DNA of 64,000 bases from CAYPEL01 sp036479985 (GCA_965224815.1 CBDDAF010000003.1:2728001-2792000); one strand, 5' to 3'; shown: positions 51,472-59,324, counted from the stretch's first letter. Numbers and translations: made by a program. Notes: generated from the sequence alone by a model not told the origin.

Positions 51472-52944
51472 CTAAGTAACCGGCAGTGTAAACTGAACCG
51501 AAGTGCCCTGATTCGGTATGCTGTTTACTACAATTTGACTGGCATGTAATTCAAGTATGCGTTTACAAATTGCTAATCCCAGGCCAGCCCCACCCTGATT
51601 ATTATCAGCACCCTCTCTGGACTGGTAAAAGCGGTCATAAATAAAAGGTAGATCGGCTTCTGAAATGCCACTGCCTGAATCCTTGACGCTAACGCTGATT
51701 CCGCTGTCCTGTTTGTCCAGCAGCATTTCGATTTCCCCACCCTTGGGAGTATGACGCAGCGCGTTATCCATCAGATTATCGAGTACCCGTTCAATCAAGC
51801 CGATATCGGCATCCACGCTCGGTAAATTATCTGCGATAGAGGTTTTAACAGAAATTCCCAGATCTTGAGCTTTGAGTGAATGTTTCAATCCGACATCCTG
51901 GGCCAGCTCACTGAGTGAAAACTGTTCGCGCTTGAGCTGGATCTGGCCGGAATCCAGTTTGGCTAATTCAAACAAGGCGTCTACCAATTTACCGAGCCCC
52001 TGACTTTGACGGTAAGCTTGTTGCAGAAATTCCTTGTGCTGGTCGCTCGTCAGGGTTTCATTCTTAACCAGCAGGGTTTCCAGATACCCTTGCAGTGCTG
52101 CCAGCGGTGTACGTAAATCATGTGAGACATTGGCAACCAGTTCGCGCCGCAAGTTGTCCGTTTGTTGTAATTCTTCGATCTGGGTATTGATGCGTGTTGC
52201 CATACCCTGAAACGTTTGTTGCAGATGCCCGATGTCATCGGTTATGACAGGCTCTGTAGATTGCAAGTTTGCAATCGAATCGGGGTTGCCCGATTTAAAA
52301 TTACTTATGTCAGATGACAATGATCGCAAACGCCGGGTCTGGTAACGCAGCACCAGCAGACCAAAAAGCATAGCCAGTAATGTGCTGATGGCAATTGCAT
52401 AAAGCGCAAATCGAATAATGTGACTTTGCTGGAGTCCTTGTGCAATCGCCTGTAATTGCTGACCCGCTAACACAATGTACAGATACCCCTCAGGTTGATC
52501 AGCATCACCAACCGGTGCCACCGAAAATATATCCTGGTGGCCAGGGTGGCGAGGATCATCACCTAATAAAGGGAAAGTAGGTTCCTCACCCAGGAACGAC
52601 TGAATCGGAGCAAGGTCAAGGCTATCACTTTTTACCGTACCCGGCGGTGCCTGGTAGGCCAGTATCTTTCCAGCAGGGTCTAACAAATAAACTTCAATGC
52701 TCGGATTAATCACCATGTAAGTATGAAACACCGACTCGAGCGAAGCTTCATCGTATTGCCCATCGGCGACCGAGAGTTTGGTATCGATGATCAGGTTGGC
52801 AGCGAGTTGCTGGTTCAAACGCTGTGTCATTTCCTGGTAGAACTGTTCACCGGCACGTAAAGAAATCCAGGTATAAACGCAGCTTAGAATAATGATCAAC
52901 AAAACCAGAGCAACCGCCAGTCTTGAATACAGAGTTTTAAACAT
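51472..52944 (-). CDS. Sensor histidine kinase (HAMP, HisKA, HATPase_c)
   Basis: A 490-residue inner membrane kinase. TM1 (VALVLLIIILSCVYTWISL) is followed by a periplasmic sensor of about 140 residues, TM2 (FALYAIAISTLLAMLFGLLVL), HAMP, and a HisKA domain with the phosphorylated His in ELVANVSHDLRTPLAAL. The HATPase_c domain shows the N box (LDNLMDNALRHTPKGG), KDSGSGISEADLPFIYDRF and GGAGLGLAICKRILELH. It pairs with the OmpR-type regulator just upstream, whose stop overlaps its start by 8 bases. The sensed signal is unknown. Confidence 0.93.
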   Translation of the reverse strand: MFKTLYSRLAVALVLLIIILSCVYTWISLRAGEQFYQEMTQRLNQQLAANLIIDTKLSVADGQYDEASLESVFHTYMVINPSIEVYLLDPAGKILAYQAPPGTVKSDSLDLAPIQSFLGEEPTFPLLGDDPRHPGHQDIFSVAPVGDADQPEGYLYIVLAGQQLQAIAQGLQQSHIIRFALYAIAISTLLAMLFGLLVLRYQTRRLRSLSSDISNFKSGNPDSIANLQSTEPVITDDIGHLQQTFQGMATRINTQIEELQQTDNLRRELVANVSHDLRTPLAALQGYLETLLVKNETLTSDQHKEFLQQAYRQSQGLGKLVDALFELAKLDSGQIQLKREQFSLSELAQDVGLKHSLKAQDLGISVKTSIADNLPSVDADIGLIERVLDNLMDNALRHTPKGGEIEMLLDKQDSGISVSVKDSGSGISEADLPFIYDRFYQSREGADNNQGGAGLGLAICKRILELHASQIVVNSIPNQGTSVQFTLPVT

Positions 52945-53647
52945 TGATGTTGGTATCCGTGAATTTATAACCGATACCCCACACAGTCAGAATGTAGTGG
53001 GGTTTTGCAGGGTCGATTTCGATTTTTGCACGCAACCGGTTGATGTGCGAGTTGACAGTATGTTCATAACCGTCATGTCCGTAGCCCCAGACTTTGTCCA
53101 GCAGCTGAGTGCGTGAATAAGCACGGCCCGGATGTTTAGCGAACTCAAGTAACAAATCGAATTCCTTACTGGTCAGTTGCAAGGCTTTATCCTGTCGGTG
53201 CACCGTACGTTTATCCGGGTCGATAGCCAGTTCATCAATGCGTATCGGTTGATGGCTTGTGGCCTGGTCACTGGTCAATGCATCAGCTCGGCGAAACTGC
53301 GCATTAACACGTGCGACCAGTTCCTGAATGCTAAATGGCTTGGAGATATAATCGTCAGCACCGATTTCCAGACCCAGCACCCGATCCAGTTCGGTCGACT
53401 TGGCAGTCAACATCAGGATAGGAATATAACTTGGGTTTTTGCGCATCTGCCGACACAGATCCAGACCGTTCATGCCGGGCAGCATCAAATCGAGAATAAC
53501 CAGATCTGGCTGTTTGTTCTGGTAATGCAACAGTGCTGCGTTGCCATCGGCGTAATGATCTACTGCATACCCCGTGTCATTCAAATGCAGCTCCACCAAG
53601 CGCGCAATATCCGGATCATCCTCGACCACCAGAATATTCTTTGACAT
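52937..53647 (-). CDS. OmpR-family response regulator
   Basis: About 236 residues. The receiver domain has ILVVEDDPDIARLV acidic pair, phosphoacceptor in VILDLMLPGMNG, LTAKS and YISKPFSIQEL. The winged-helix DNA-binding domain ends with LLDKVWGYGHDGYEHTVNSHINRLRAKIE. The start was set at ATG 53647, after a GGAGAGG site; an in-frame TTG four codons upstream is part of that site and unlikely to be used. It is translated together with the histidine kinase through an 8-base overlap. Target genes are not visible. Confidence 0.94.
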   Translation of the reverse strand: MSKNILVVEDDPDIARLVELHLNDTGYAVDHYADGNAALLHYQNKQPDLVILDLMLPGMNGLDLCRQMRKNPSYIPILMLTAKSTELDRVLGLEIGADDYISKPFSIQELVARVNAQFRRADALTSDQATSHQPIRIDELAIDPDKRTVHRQDKALQLTSKEFDLLLEFAKHPGRAYSRTQLLDKVWGYGHDGYEHTVNSHINRLRAKIEIDPAKPHYILTVWGIGYKFTDTNINV

Positions 53648-53744
53648 CAACCTCTCCAATGACGGGTCCGCCGGGCACTGTTATTGTAATCGTAATTTCA
53701 AACTTAGTGTGTAGAACTGGAAAAAAGTTGCAGTCCACATATAG

Positions 53745-53797
53745 CTCCCTCCCCCTCAGGGGGAGGGTTGGGGAGAGGGGATTAAAATAAGGTTTTT
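53745..53797. repeat. C/T-rich palindromic repeat family B, single copy
   Basis: CCCTCCCCCTCAGGGGGAGG is followed by TTGGGGAGAGGGGATTAAAA and a T tract (GGTTTTTTTC). On the plus strand it can form a terminator-like hairpin. It lies between DUF4197 and the response regulator gene. Confidence 0.75.
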
Positions 53798-53818
53798 TTC
53801 ATTTAAGTTGATAAACCA

Positions 53819-54577
53819 TCAAAAAGCCCCAAACACCTTCTTCAACAATTCAGAAGAACGCGCCAATGGATTCTCCCGAATCTTTTTCTCTTCTTCCGCA
53901 ATCATCAAGAACAACCCATCCATCGCCTTGTTAGTCACATAGCTGTCCAGATCGGTGGTGTCCTTATTAAGCATGCTCATTAACCCGCCAGCTTTACCCA
54001 TCATCGACTTATAATGTGAAGTCACCCCGGCAGCATCCGTCGCCTGTTTTACAATCGGCAGCATCCGTTCAGTCAACGCCGTACTACTGTTGTTACGAAA
54101 ATACTGTGTTGCGGCATCTTCCGGTCCTTGCAGAATTCCTTTGGCATCTTGCAGGCTCATGGACTTAATCGTCTCACCAAATATAGAAGCAACTTCCGGC
54201 ACTGCTTTCTCAGCCGCGCTGTTGATGGAAGTAATGAATTCATCAGCAAGTTTATCCTGGCCAACTGCACGTAAGGACTTCTCAACCCAGGCTAGTTTTT
54301 CCGGCATGGGAATACGCACACGCTTGTCATTCAGAAAACCGCCGGTTTGTCCTAACTGTGACACCGCATGCGTCACGCCTTTATCCAGTGCCTGTTTCAA
54401 TGCACCAATCATGTCGGAATTACTCAGGTCGGCTGCCGTGCTTTCGCCAGATTGTTTGCTATCCGTAGTCACCGAGCCCTTGAGAATATTAAGCCAGTCA
54501 CCGAAATCCGCACTGGCATGACCCGATGCAGCAAGTAAAACGATCAGGCTAAAGCCCTTGATGTGGCTCATTTTCAT
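53819..54577 (-). CDS. DUF4197 family exported protein
   Basis: A 252-residue exported protein. The N terminus has a signal segment (FSLIVLLAASGHASA), and the body matches DUF4197: MIGALKQALDKGVTHAVSQLGQ, GGFLNDKRVRIPMPEKLAWVEK, GDPED-like KGILQGPEDAATQYFR, and TERMLPIVKQATDAAG. The fold is mostly helical and the function is unknown; family members are periplasmic or envelope-associated in many proteobacteria. It is monocistronic. The gap upstream contains an RNA candidate on the opposite strand. Confidence 0.88.
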   Translation of the reverse strand: MKMSHIKGFSLIVLLAASGHASADFGDWLNILKGSVTTDSKQSGESTAADLSNSDMIGALKQALDKGVTHAVSQLGQTGGFLNDKRVRIPMPEKLAWVEKSLRAVGQDKLADEFITSINSAAEKAVPEVASIFGETIKSMSLQDAKGILQGPEDAATQYFRNNSSTALTERMLPIVKQATDAAGVTSHYKSMMGKAGGLMSMLNKDTTDLDSYVTNKAMDGLFLMIAEEEKKIRENPLARSSELLKKVFGAF

Positions 54578-54812
54578 GACGTGAATACTCCTCGTAGATT
54601 AAATAAAAAGCCAGCCTGCAGGCTTTGATTCTTTATTATAGGGGTTTAACTCTGATTTCATTAATAACGCTTAGTTATCCAGGATATCATCTTGAATTAT
54701 AAAAATAATTTATTAAAAATGTCCACATTCAAACACAAGATATTGTGCCATTTTAGGCATTAAATACGCCCGTATCACCAGATATAGTTCTTATATTACG
54801 TTTTATCTTTCA

Positions 54813-54840
54813 TTGACTTATTTTATTAATCTATTAGAAT
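54813..54840 (+). promoter_or_regulatory. Sigma-70-like promoter for RNA candidate
   Basis: TTGACT (-35) at 54813-54818 and TAGAAT (-10) at 54835-54840 with 16 bases between; each box has one mismatch to consensus. Expected start of transcription is near 54847. A palindrome TTAGAATTTCTAA (54834-54846) overlaps the -10 box and could be an operator. Confidence 0.55.
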
Positions 54841-54846
54841 TTCTAA

Positions 54847-55061
54847 CTGTCTGGACGACATCCCTTGATCTGGTTCCGGGAATGCGTTCTCCATGTGATC
54901 CCATCAGACTGCTGTCGGAGGATTGACGGATAAGTTTTTTTACATCAGATCATGGATGAAGTTGTTAACAGACACTTTCACGCGGGAACAATCGCGTCAT
55001 GTATACCAAATACAATAAAGTGAACTACTATTTAGAAGCCGCCATAAAGGCGGTTTTTTTT
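54847..55061 (+). ncRNA. Candidate CsrA/RsmA-binding small RNA (GGA-hairpin type)
   Basis: Between a good promoter and a strong terminator, this 215-base stretch has no reading frame. It carries three hairpins each showing GGA in the loop: TGTC-TGGAC-GACA (54848-54860), CTGTC-GGAGGATT-GACGG (54912-54929) and ACGCG-GGAACAAT-CGCGT (54980-54997). Two further GGA triplets are unpaired or in a weak stem (CGGGAA, ATGGATG). Exposed GGA loops are the known binding sites of CsrA/RsmA in CsrB, RsmY and RsmZ RNAs. A T run at 54935-54941 might give a shorter form. No csrA or GacA-type gene is in the window. Identity as a Csr-type RNA is inference. Confidence 0.45.
55036..55061 (+). terminator. Intrinsic terminator of the RNA candidate
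   Basis: Stem GCCGCC / GGCGGT with an ATAAA loop is followed by eight T residues. On this strand it can only end the RNA at 54847, since the genes on both sides are transcribed leftward. Confidence 0.85.
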
Positions 55062-55069
55062 GTCTGTAA

Positions 55070-55669
55070 TTAACGGCTGTTGCCCCAGAGCGATTCAAGC
55101 CGTTTATCGCGCCCGCACGAATAACGGTAATACTTATAGCGTAGTGGATTCTTCTGATAATAATCCTGGTGATAATCTTCTGCCGGATAAAACGTACTCG
55201 CAGCAGCAATCTCGGTCACAATCGGCTTGTCGAACTTTTTCGCATCAACCAGCGCTTTAAGCGAAGCATCAGCCGCTGCTTTTTGTGAAGTATCGTGATA
55301 ATAAATACCCGACCGGTATTGCGAGCCATGATCACAAAACTGCGCATTAGCCGTCAGTGGATCAATATTGCGCCAGAACACATCCAGTAATTTTGTATAG
55401 CTAACTTTCGCCGGGTCATAAATAATCTGCAAAGCCTCGGTATGCCCCGTACCACCGGCTGAAACCTGCTTATAAGTCGGATTCTTCAGATCCCCATCGG
55501 TATAACCCGACGTGGTTGAAATCACTCCATCCAGTTTGTCGAAGGGCGGCTCCATACACCAGAAACAACCGCCGGCAAAGGTCGCCGTTGCAGTTTCAGC
55601 GGTACTGAGTGCAGGGCCAAAAGATAGCCCTATAATAAGTAATTTGAAAAGTTGTCTGAATAAAGGCAT
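55070..55669 (-). CDS. msrA: Peptide-methionine (S)-S-oxide reductase MsrA, exported
   Basis: A 199-residue MsrA repairing oxidised methionine. The active-site segment is FAGGCFWCMEPPFDKLDGV with the nucleophile in GCFWC. It is followed by GYTDGDLKNPTYKQVSAGGTGHTEAL and ANAQFCDHGSQYRSGIYYH. A hydrophobic N terminus (LLIIGLSFGPALSTA) indicates export, so this is a periplasmic form rather than the usual cytoplasmic one. It reads leftward toward the RNA candidate on the opposite strand. Confidence 0.93.
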   Translation of the reverse strand: MPLFRQLFKLLIIGLSFGPALSTAETATATFAGGCFWCMEPPFDKLDGVISTTSGYTDGDLKNPTYKQVSAGGTGHTEALQIIYDPAKVSYTKLLDVFWRNIDPLTANAQFCDHGSQYRSGIYYHDTSQKAAADASLKALVDAKKFDKPIVTEIAAASTFYPAEDYHQDYYQKNPLRYKYYRYSCGRDKRLESLWGNSR

Positions 55670-55702
55670 GGTTAAAACCAGATTAATGAGGAATCGAAAT
55701 CT

Positions 55703-56083
55703 ATGACACGGTTACTGCAAATTGGTTCGGTGCTGCTATTGGCCTGGCTATCAGCCGGTTGTGCACAAAAAGTACAAAAGCCTGCCAATCCTGTCCAGCA
55801 CGTCGTCCTGCTCTGGTTCACGACTAAGACAAATAGCTGGATTCAGCAAGTCGAGACAGAAACGTTGAAATTACGCGCCATTCCACAGGTGCTCTCCCTT
55901 GAAACGGGGACGGCCATCAAAAGCAACCGAGAGATCGTTGACGACAGTTTTGATCTGGGAATAACCGTGACATTCCGATCAGTCGATGACATGAAACAGT
56001 ACCTGATCGATCCACGGCACACCAAGTTCGTAGACACCTGGCTGAAAGGGCGCATGGATAAAATGCAGGTATACGATTTTTAA
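55703..56083 (+). CDS. Dabb-domain lipoprotein
   Basis: A 126-residue lipoprotein. The signal peptide ends in SAGC, so the mature form is lipid-anchored. The rest matches the stress-responsive alpha/beta barrel (Dabb) fold: VQHVVLLWFTTKTNSWIQQVE, LETGTAIKSNREIVDDSFDLGITVTFRSVDDMKQYLIDPRHTKFV. Dabb proteins are small ligand-binding or enzymatic barrels; a lipoprotein version is less common. It is divergent from msrA by about 30 bases. Confidence 0.82.
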   Translation: MTRLLQIGSVLLLAWLSAGCAQKVQKPANPVQHVVLLWFTTKTNSWIQQVETETLKLRAIPQVLSLETGTAIKSNREIVDDSFDLGITVTFRSVDDMKQYLIDPRHTKFVDTWLKGRMDKMQVYDF

Positions 56084-56119
56084 ATCAGCGCTGTTCTAAA
56101 CAACTACTTAGGGAAGTTC

Positions 56120-56225
56120 TTTTGTCATTGCGAGGAACGCAGTGAAGAAGCAATCCCTAAGCGATTGAATGTGAACATGAGGTTGCCGCGCAATGCTCGC
56201 GCCCTGAAGGATGACGCAGTCATTG
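56120..56225. repeat. Dispersed GTCATTGCGAGG-type repeat
   Basis: TTTGTCATTGCGAGGAACG and its partner segment GAAGCAATCC, with GAAGGATGACGC-like ends, resemble a repeat often seen between proteobacterial genes. It is a single copy here. Confidence 0.5.
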
Positions 56226-56274
56226 ACGGAAATAATTCAATTAATCAGAGGTTCCTTAGTAATTACCATATCCT

Positions 56275-56919
56275 ATGTATAACATGGATTTCACACAAAA
56301 CCTGGCGATCGAAACAGCCCAGTTGGACTGGGAGCCTAGTCCAATGCCAGGTGTAAATCGTAAACGCCTGGCGTATGAAGAAGTCGAACGCGGGCATGCA
56401 ACCAGCGTCGTTGAATTTGAAGCAGGTGCCCACTTCAAGCATCACGACCATCCGCTAGGAGAAGAAATCCTGGTTTTGGAAGGCACCTTTTCTGATGAGT
56501 CCGGCGATTATCCAGCGGGTACTTACTTTCGTAATCCAGAAGGCTTTAAGCACGCGCCCTTCAGCGAACAAGGTTGCCAGATTTTCGTCAAGCTTCACCA
56601 GTTCCAGCCAGAAGATACAGGACGTGTCGTAATAGATACTGCAAACAACCCCTGGCTACCCGGTCAGGGAAATCTCCAAGTAATGCCACTGCACGAACAC
56701 GGCACAGAACACACAGCATTAGTAAAATGGCCAGCCGGTGAAAAGTTTGTATTACACCAGCATTGGGGTGGCGAAGAAATTTATGTCATCTCCGGTACTT
56801 TTATCGACGAACACGGCCGATACCCAGCCGGAACCTGGTTACGCAGCGCCCACTTGAGTAAACACCACCCCTACGTAGAAGAAGAAACATTGATATTTGT
56901 AAAGACGGGGCATTTATAA
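56275..56919 (+). CDS. Two-cupin protein, ChrR C-terminal-like
   Basis: A 214-residue protein with two cupin barrels. The first has HFKHHDHPLGEEILVLEGTFSDESGDYPAGTYFRNPEG; the second has FVLHQHWGGEEIYVISGTFIDEHGRYPAGTWLR. The His/Glu metal ligands are present in both. The paired ChrR-like layout occurs as the C-terminal part of ChrR anti-sigma factors and as stand-alone dioxygenase-like proteins. No zinc anti-sigma N-terminal domain is present, so a metal-dependent enzyme or binding role is more likely. A second start at 56284 (MDFTQ) is possible. Confidence 0.82.
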   Translation: MYNMDFTQNLAIETAQLDWEPSPMPGVNRKRLAYEEVERGHATSVVEFEAGAHFKHHDHPLGEEILVLEGTFSDESGDYPAGTYFRNPEGFKHAPFSEQGCQIFVKLHQFQPEDTGRVVIDTANNPWLPGQGNLQVMPLHEHGTEHTALVKWPAGEKFVLHQHWGGEEIYVISGTFIDEHGRYPAGTWLRSAHLSKHHPYVEEETLIFVKTGHL

Positions 56920-56965
56920 ATGAATACTGCGGATAATCTTTAACACTAACCTCTCCCAACCATTG

Positions 56966-57018
56966 CCCCCTCTCCCCCAGGGAGAGGGCTGGGGAGAGGG
57001 GATCAAATAAAAATCTTT
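56966..57018. repeat. C/T-rich palindromic repeat family B, single copy
   Basis: CCCCCTCTCCCCCAGGGAGA continues into GGGCTGGGGAGAGGGGATC and then an AAATAAAAATCTTTTC tail. It lies between convergent genes. Confidence 0.75.
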
Positions 57019-57026
57019 TCAACCAA

Positions 57027-57524
57027 TCAAGTTGATTTCGATTTCAACCTGCCTCTAGTCGCACGCCGCCTCCAACGCCACCCAAACAAAATCAAAACCC
57101 CCGCCAAATTCGGAAACCAAATCAATGGATGCGTCCAGGGAATCCCCTCAATAAAGTAATCCGAAAACGGATAAAAAATATGCGTAGGAAAATAAGCCGA
57201 CGTATGAAACGGCGCATCCAGCACAACATGGAACGGCCAACCCAACATAGCAAAAGCAATATCCCTCCGCCACCAGGCCACAATCCCAATCACCGTAAAC
57301 GATGTCACAAAACTGTGTGTTAAATCGTAATTAATAAACACCCAATCAGGAATAGTATGCAAAGGCGGTGCAGCCACGGCAAAATCACCACTGACAAGTT
57401 GCAGCACAAATAAAATGCCGAATGACATCAAATCAGGAAAAGCCCCGAAAAACACCGCCAACCAGAAATAACCACGGTAGCCGTACAGACCGCCGCCCCA
57501 TAATGCATGACTGAAGGTATCCAT
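57027..57524 (-). CDS. Small membrane-bound hydrolase-like protein (DUF457/YdjM-like)
   Basis: A 165-residue membrane protein with about four helices. The pattern MDTFSHALWGGGLYGYRGY, FFGAFPDLMSFGILF, YDLTHSFVTSF and GWPFHVVLDAPFHTSAYFPTH gives the His/Asp residues (H, PD, H, H..LD) of the DUF457 / membrane-bound metal-dependent hydrolase family (YdjM-like). Activity is not established for most members. It stands alone and marks the left border of the cassette-like region that follows on the other strand. Confidence 0.75.
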   Translation of the reverse strand: MDTFSHALWGGGLYGYRGYFWLAVFFGAFPDLMSFGILFVLQLVSGDFAVAAPPLHTIPDWVFINYDLTHSFVTSFTVIGIVAWWRRDIAFAMLGWPFHVVLDAPFHTSAYFPTHIFYPFSDYFIEGIPWTHPLIWFPNLAGVLILFGWRWRRRATRGRLKSKST

Positions 57525-57667
57525 CGATTAATATTACTCATTAAATAATTGCCAGACATGGCGATTCTAGTACTGTCTGTGTGATTTGGGTAAGTTAATT
57601 CCACTGAGAGCTTTATTGGTGTACTTTTACTTGGTGAATGATGGGAAATCAGGTGGAGAGGGTTGTG

Positions 57668-57736
57668 TGATAACTTATATGCTAAATGTGGGGTGTTATT
57701 TTGCACCATTATCGTCTTATATCTAAGTTGTTATGT
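57668..57736. other. Weak attC-like site at left edge of cassette region
   Basis: The core box GTTATGT at 57730-57736 lies just before the first cassette gene and is identical to the box at 58481. Upstream, TGATAACTTATAT and ATATCTAAGTT form an imperfect inverted repeat with an inner GGTG / CACC stem. The pairing does not use the core box itself in full, so this may be an eroded attC, an attI-like end, or coincidence. Confidence 0.3.
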
Positions 57737-57751
57737 TTTTTGGAGATATGA

Positions 57752-58426
57752 ATGAAGTGTTGGATTTGTGGCGATGAAGGAAGTACAGGTGAGCATAGGA
57801 CTAAGGCATCAGATCTAAAATCACTTTTTGGTAATGTTACACAGCGATCCCCTATCTATCTTCATACGGATAAAAAACGTAATTTGAAGATTAATAGCAT
57901 AAAAAAGTCCCGTGAATTAAAATCGCCATCACTCATTTGTCCAAATTGCAATAATGCAAGAACAGCTACTCATGACCGTGCTTGGCAAGCTTTATCGACT
58001 TACCTTCGCAATAAAAAGCCGCCAATCAAGAGAGGTGACATTATTCGACTAGAAAAGGTATTTCCAGGTGCTGTAAAGAAGTCAATGCTTAAAGTACATC
58101 TTTATTTTCTAAAGTTATTCGGTTGCGCCATACTTGATCATAATATACCTATAAAAATTGCCCCGTTTCGCGATGCTATAATCCAAGAGAAACCACATGA
58201 AAATATTTACTTGGCATTTTGGTCTGGGAAGGGGTTGGGTACTGGATACTCAAATCTTGAATCAGACAACATCGCAGGCAGGTGTGCCTATGCAGCATGG
58301 TTTTACATAGTTGGTACTGTAGCAGTGAATGTAATGTATGCAGAACCAAATGAACATAGAAAAGGACTAGTGAATTCATGGAATCCAAAAAGAATAACAA
58401 AACGTCTTCGAATTGTAGGGTTATAA
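57752..58426 (+). CDS. Hypothetical zinc-ribbon / HNH-like protein in cassette 1
   Basis: A 224-residue protein. It starts CWICGDEGSTGEHRTKASD and has CPNCNNARTATHDRAW near residue 65. The Cys-x-x-Cys pairs and the spaced His/Asn residues resemble an HNH endonuclease or zinc ribbon. The C-terminal half has no known domain. GGAG lies about 9 bases before the ATG. DNA here is visibly more AT-rich than neighbours. It is followed directly by an attC-like site, so it looks like an integron cassette gene; role unknown, possibly a nuclease in defence or mobility. Confidence 0.62.
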   Translation: MKCWICGDEGSTGEHRTKASDLKSLFGNVTQRSPIYLHTDKKRNLKINSIKKSRELKSPSLICPNCNNARTATHDRAWQALSTYLRNKKPPIKRGDIIRLEKVFPGAVKKSMLKVHLYFLKLFGCAILDHNIPIKIAPFRDAIIQEKPHENIYLAFWSGKGLGTGYSNLESDNIAGRCAYAAWFYIVGTVAVNVMYAEPNEHRKGLVNSWNPKRITKRLRIVGL

Positions 58427-58429
58427 AAA

Positions 58430-58487
58430 ACATAACCATCACTTTCACTCGACGCAAAAAGACGCGCGGGTGAAGTGAACGTTATGT
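58430..58487. other. attC-like recombination site 1
   Basis: R'' ACATAAC (58430-58436) and R' GTTATGT (58481-58487) are perfect inverse complements. Between them TCACTTTCACTCGACGC (58439-58455) pairs with GCGCGGGTGAAGTGA (58464-58478), leaving one unpaired T, like the extrahelical base of attC hairpins. The loop is AAAAAGAC. Length 58 bases, close to short attC sites. Confidence 0.75.
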
Positions 58488-58499
58488 GTAGCGAATAAA

Positions 58500-58853
58500 A
58501 TGGATCGGGATGAAATACTTAGAGCTGCGAATAAGATTGGAATAGATTTATTTATTCTGATAGTTGCATACATGGTTAATTTTATGTCTGCGTATTCGAG
58601 TGCAGTTTCATCAGAAGGCCACTGGTTCTCTAGGTCTGGTTCGCTCTTTGTAATATTTGGTGCATTTTTGGAGTTTCGAAACTATTCATTTAGGCAAAAA
58701 TTGAATCAAGCAGCTCAGGAGTCTACGAAATATTATGGTGCGGAACCTGAAAAATGGGTGCTGCCGAATAAAAGGGAAGTGCTTGATCGTGTAATTCTAT
58801 TTACTCTGGTTTATGGAACAGTTGTCTGGGGGTATGGTGACTTACTATATTAA
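58500..58853 (+). CDS. Hypothetical membrane protein in cassette 2
   Basis: A 117-residue protein with three hydrophobic helices (IDLFILIVAYMVNFMSAYSSA, SLFVIFGAFLEFRNYSF and the VILFTLVYGTVVWGYGDLLY end). I recognise no family. The first residues (MDRDEILRAANKIG) are polar. It lies 13 bases after the attC-like site and is itself followed by another such site, which fits a single-gene cassette. Small membrane proteins of unknown function are common cassette cargo. No ribosome site is clear. Confidence 0.6.
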   Translation: MDRDEILRAANKIGIDLFILIVAYMVNFMSAYSSAVSSEGHWFSRSGSLFVIFGAFLEFRNYSFRQKLNQAAQESTKYYGAEPEKWVLPNKREVLDRVILFTLVYGTVVWGYGDLLY

Positions 58854-58856
58854 ACC

Positions 58857-58911
58857 ACATAAGCAGCTCCAAGCGATGCAAAAACTGCGCGCTTGAGCAG
58901 TAACGTTATGC
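58857..58911. other. attC-like recombination site 2
   Basis: Left box ACATAAG (58857-58863) and R' GTTATGC (58905-58911); five central bases pair. Inner arms GCTCCAAGCG (58866-58875) and CGCTTGAGC (58890-58898) pair with one extra C. The loop is about ATGCAAAAACTG. Confidence 0.65.
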
Positions 58912-58925
58912 ATTAAAGAATAATT

Positions 58926-59048
58926 ATGCACTCCCTCAAAAAACATATAGAGCTGAAGGGCTTTAGAGAATCAAAAAATCAAGGGGTCAGTGTACTTGAA
59001 AGCTACGAGCGATATTCAAGTACACTGACCCATATGATTTCCATATGA
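58926..59048 (+). CDS. Very small ORF at start of cassette 3 (40 residues)
   Basis: ATG 58926 opens MHSLKKHIELKGFRESKNQG and continues through the inverted repeat to a TGA at 59048. It lacks a clear ribosome site. The first 19 residues look like a plausible protein start. The rest is encoded by the palindrome, so this may be a gene truncated by the repeat. Low confidence as a real gene. Confidence 0.25.
   Translation: MHSLKKHIELKGFRESKNQGVSVLESYERYSSTLTHMISI
58984..59031. repeat. Perfect 17-bp inverted repeat inside cassette 3
   Basis: Arms GGGTCAGTGTACTTGAA (58984-59000) and its exact complement (59015-59031) with a 14-base loop. It resembles a REP-like or transposon-derived palindrome of the GGGGTCAG type. 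No second copy is in the window. Confidence 0.8.
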
Positions 59049-59069
59049 ACTATCCAGGTATCAAAAAAT

Positions 59070-59312
59070 ATGACAAATAATCAAGATGACAAATATAATC
59101 ACTATACTAAAATGGCATGGATTATTTATGCCCTGTTGATCCTTACGCTTATCGCTGTGCTAGTGTTATTTGTCGCCCAGGATAATGAAGAAAGGTTCTT
59201 CTACGGGATAATGCCTGCAGCTGCAGCTTACGTTTTTCGTCCAATGAATAAACCCTTTAGTAAATTAATTTTTAAGTTCACTGGGGCTTCTCCACCTGTC
59301 GAGAAAAAATGA
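59070..59312 (+). CDS. Hypothetical two-helix membrane protein in cassette 3
   Basis: An 80-residue protein with two hydrophobic helices (MAWIIYALLILTLIAVLVLFVA and a FFYGIMPAAAAYVF segment), a polar Asp/Asn start (MTNNQDDKYNHY) and a basic end. Nothing known is recognised. It follows the inverted repeat by about 40 bases and is followed by the third attC-like site. The base composition is AT-rich like the rest of the array. Confidence 0.55.
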   Translation: MTNNQDDKYNHYTKMAWIIYALLILTLIAVLVLFVAQDNEERFFYGIMPAAAAYVFRPMNKPFSKLIFKFTGASPPVEKK

Positions 59313-59324
59313 GTTGCCACATAC

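Noticed and set aside
54834..54846. A LetA/GacA-type activator box upstream of the RNA candidate
   Set aside because: The palindrome is one base short of the known spacing and lies over the -10 box rather than upstream of the promoter.
54847..55061. 6S RNA, 4.5S RNA or tmRNA
   Set aside because: None of the conserved sequences of these RNAs is present.
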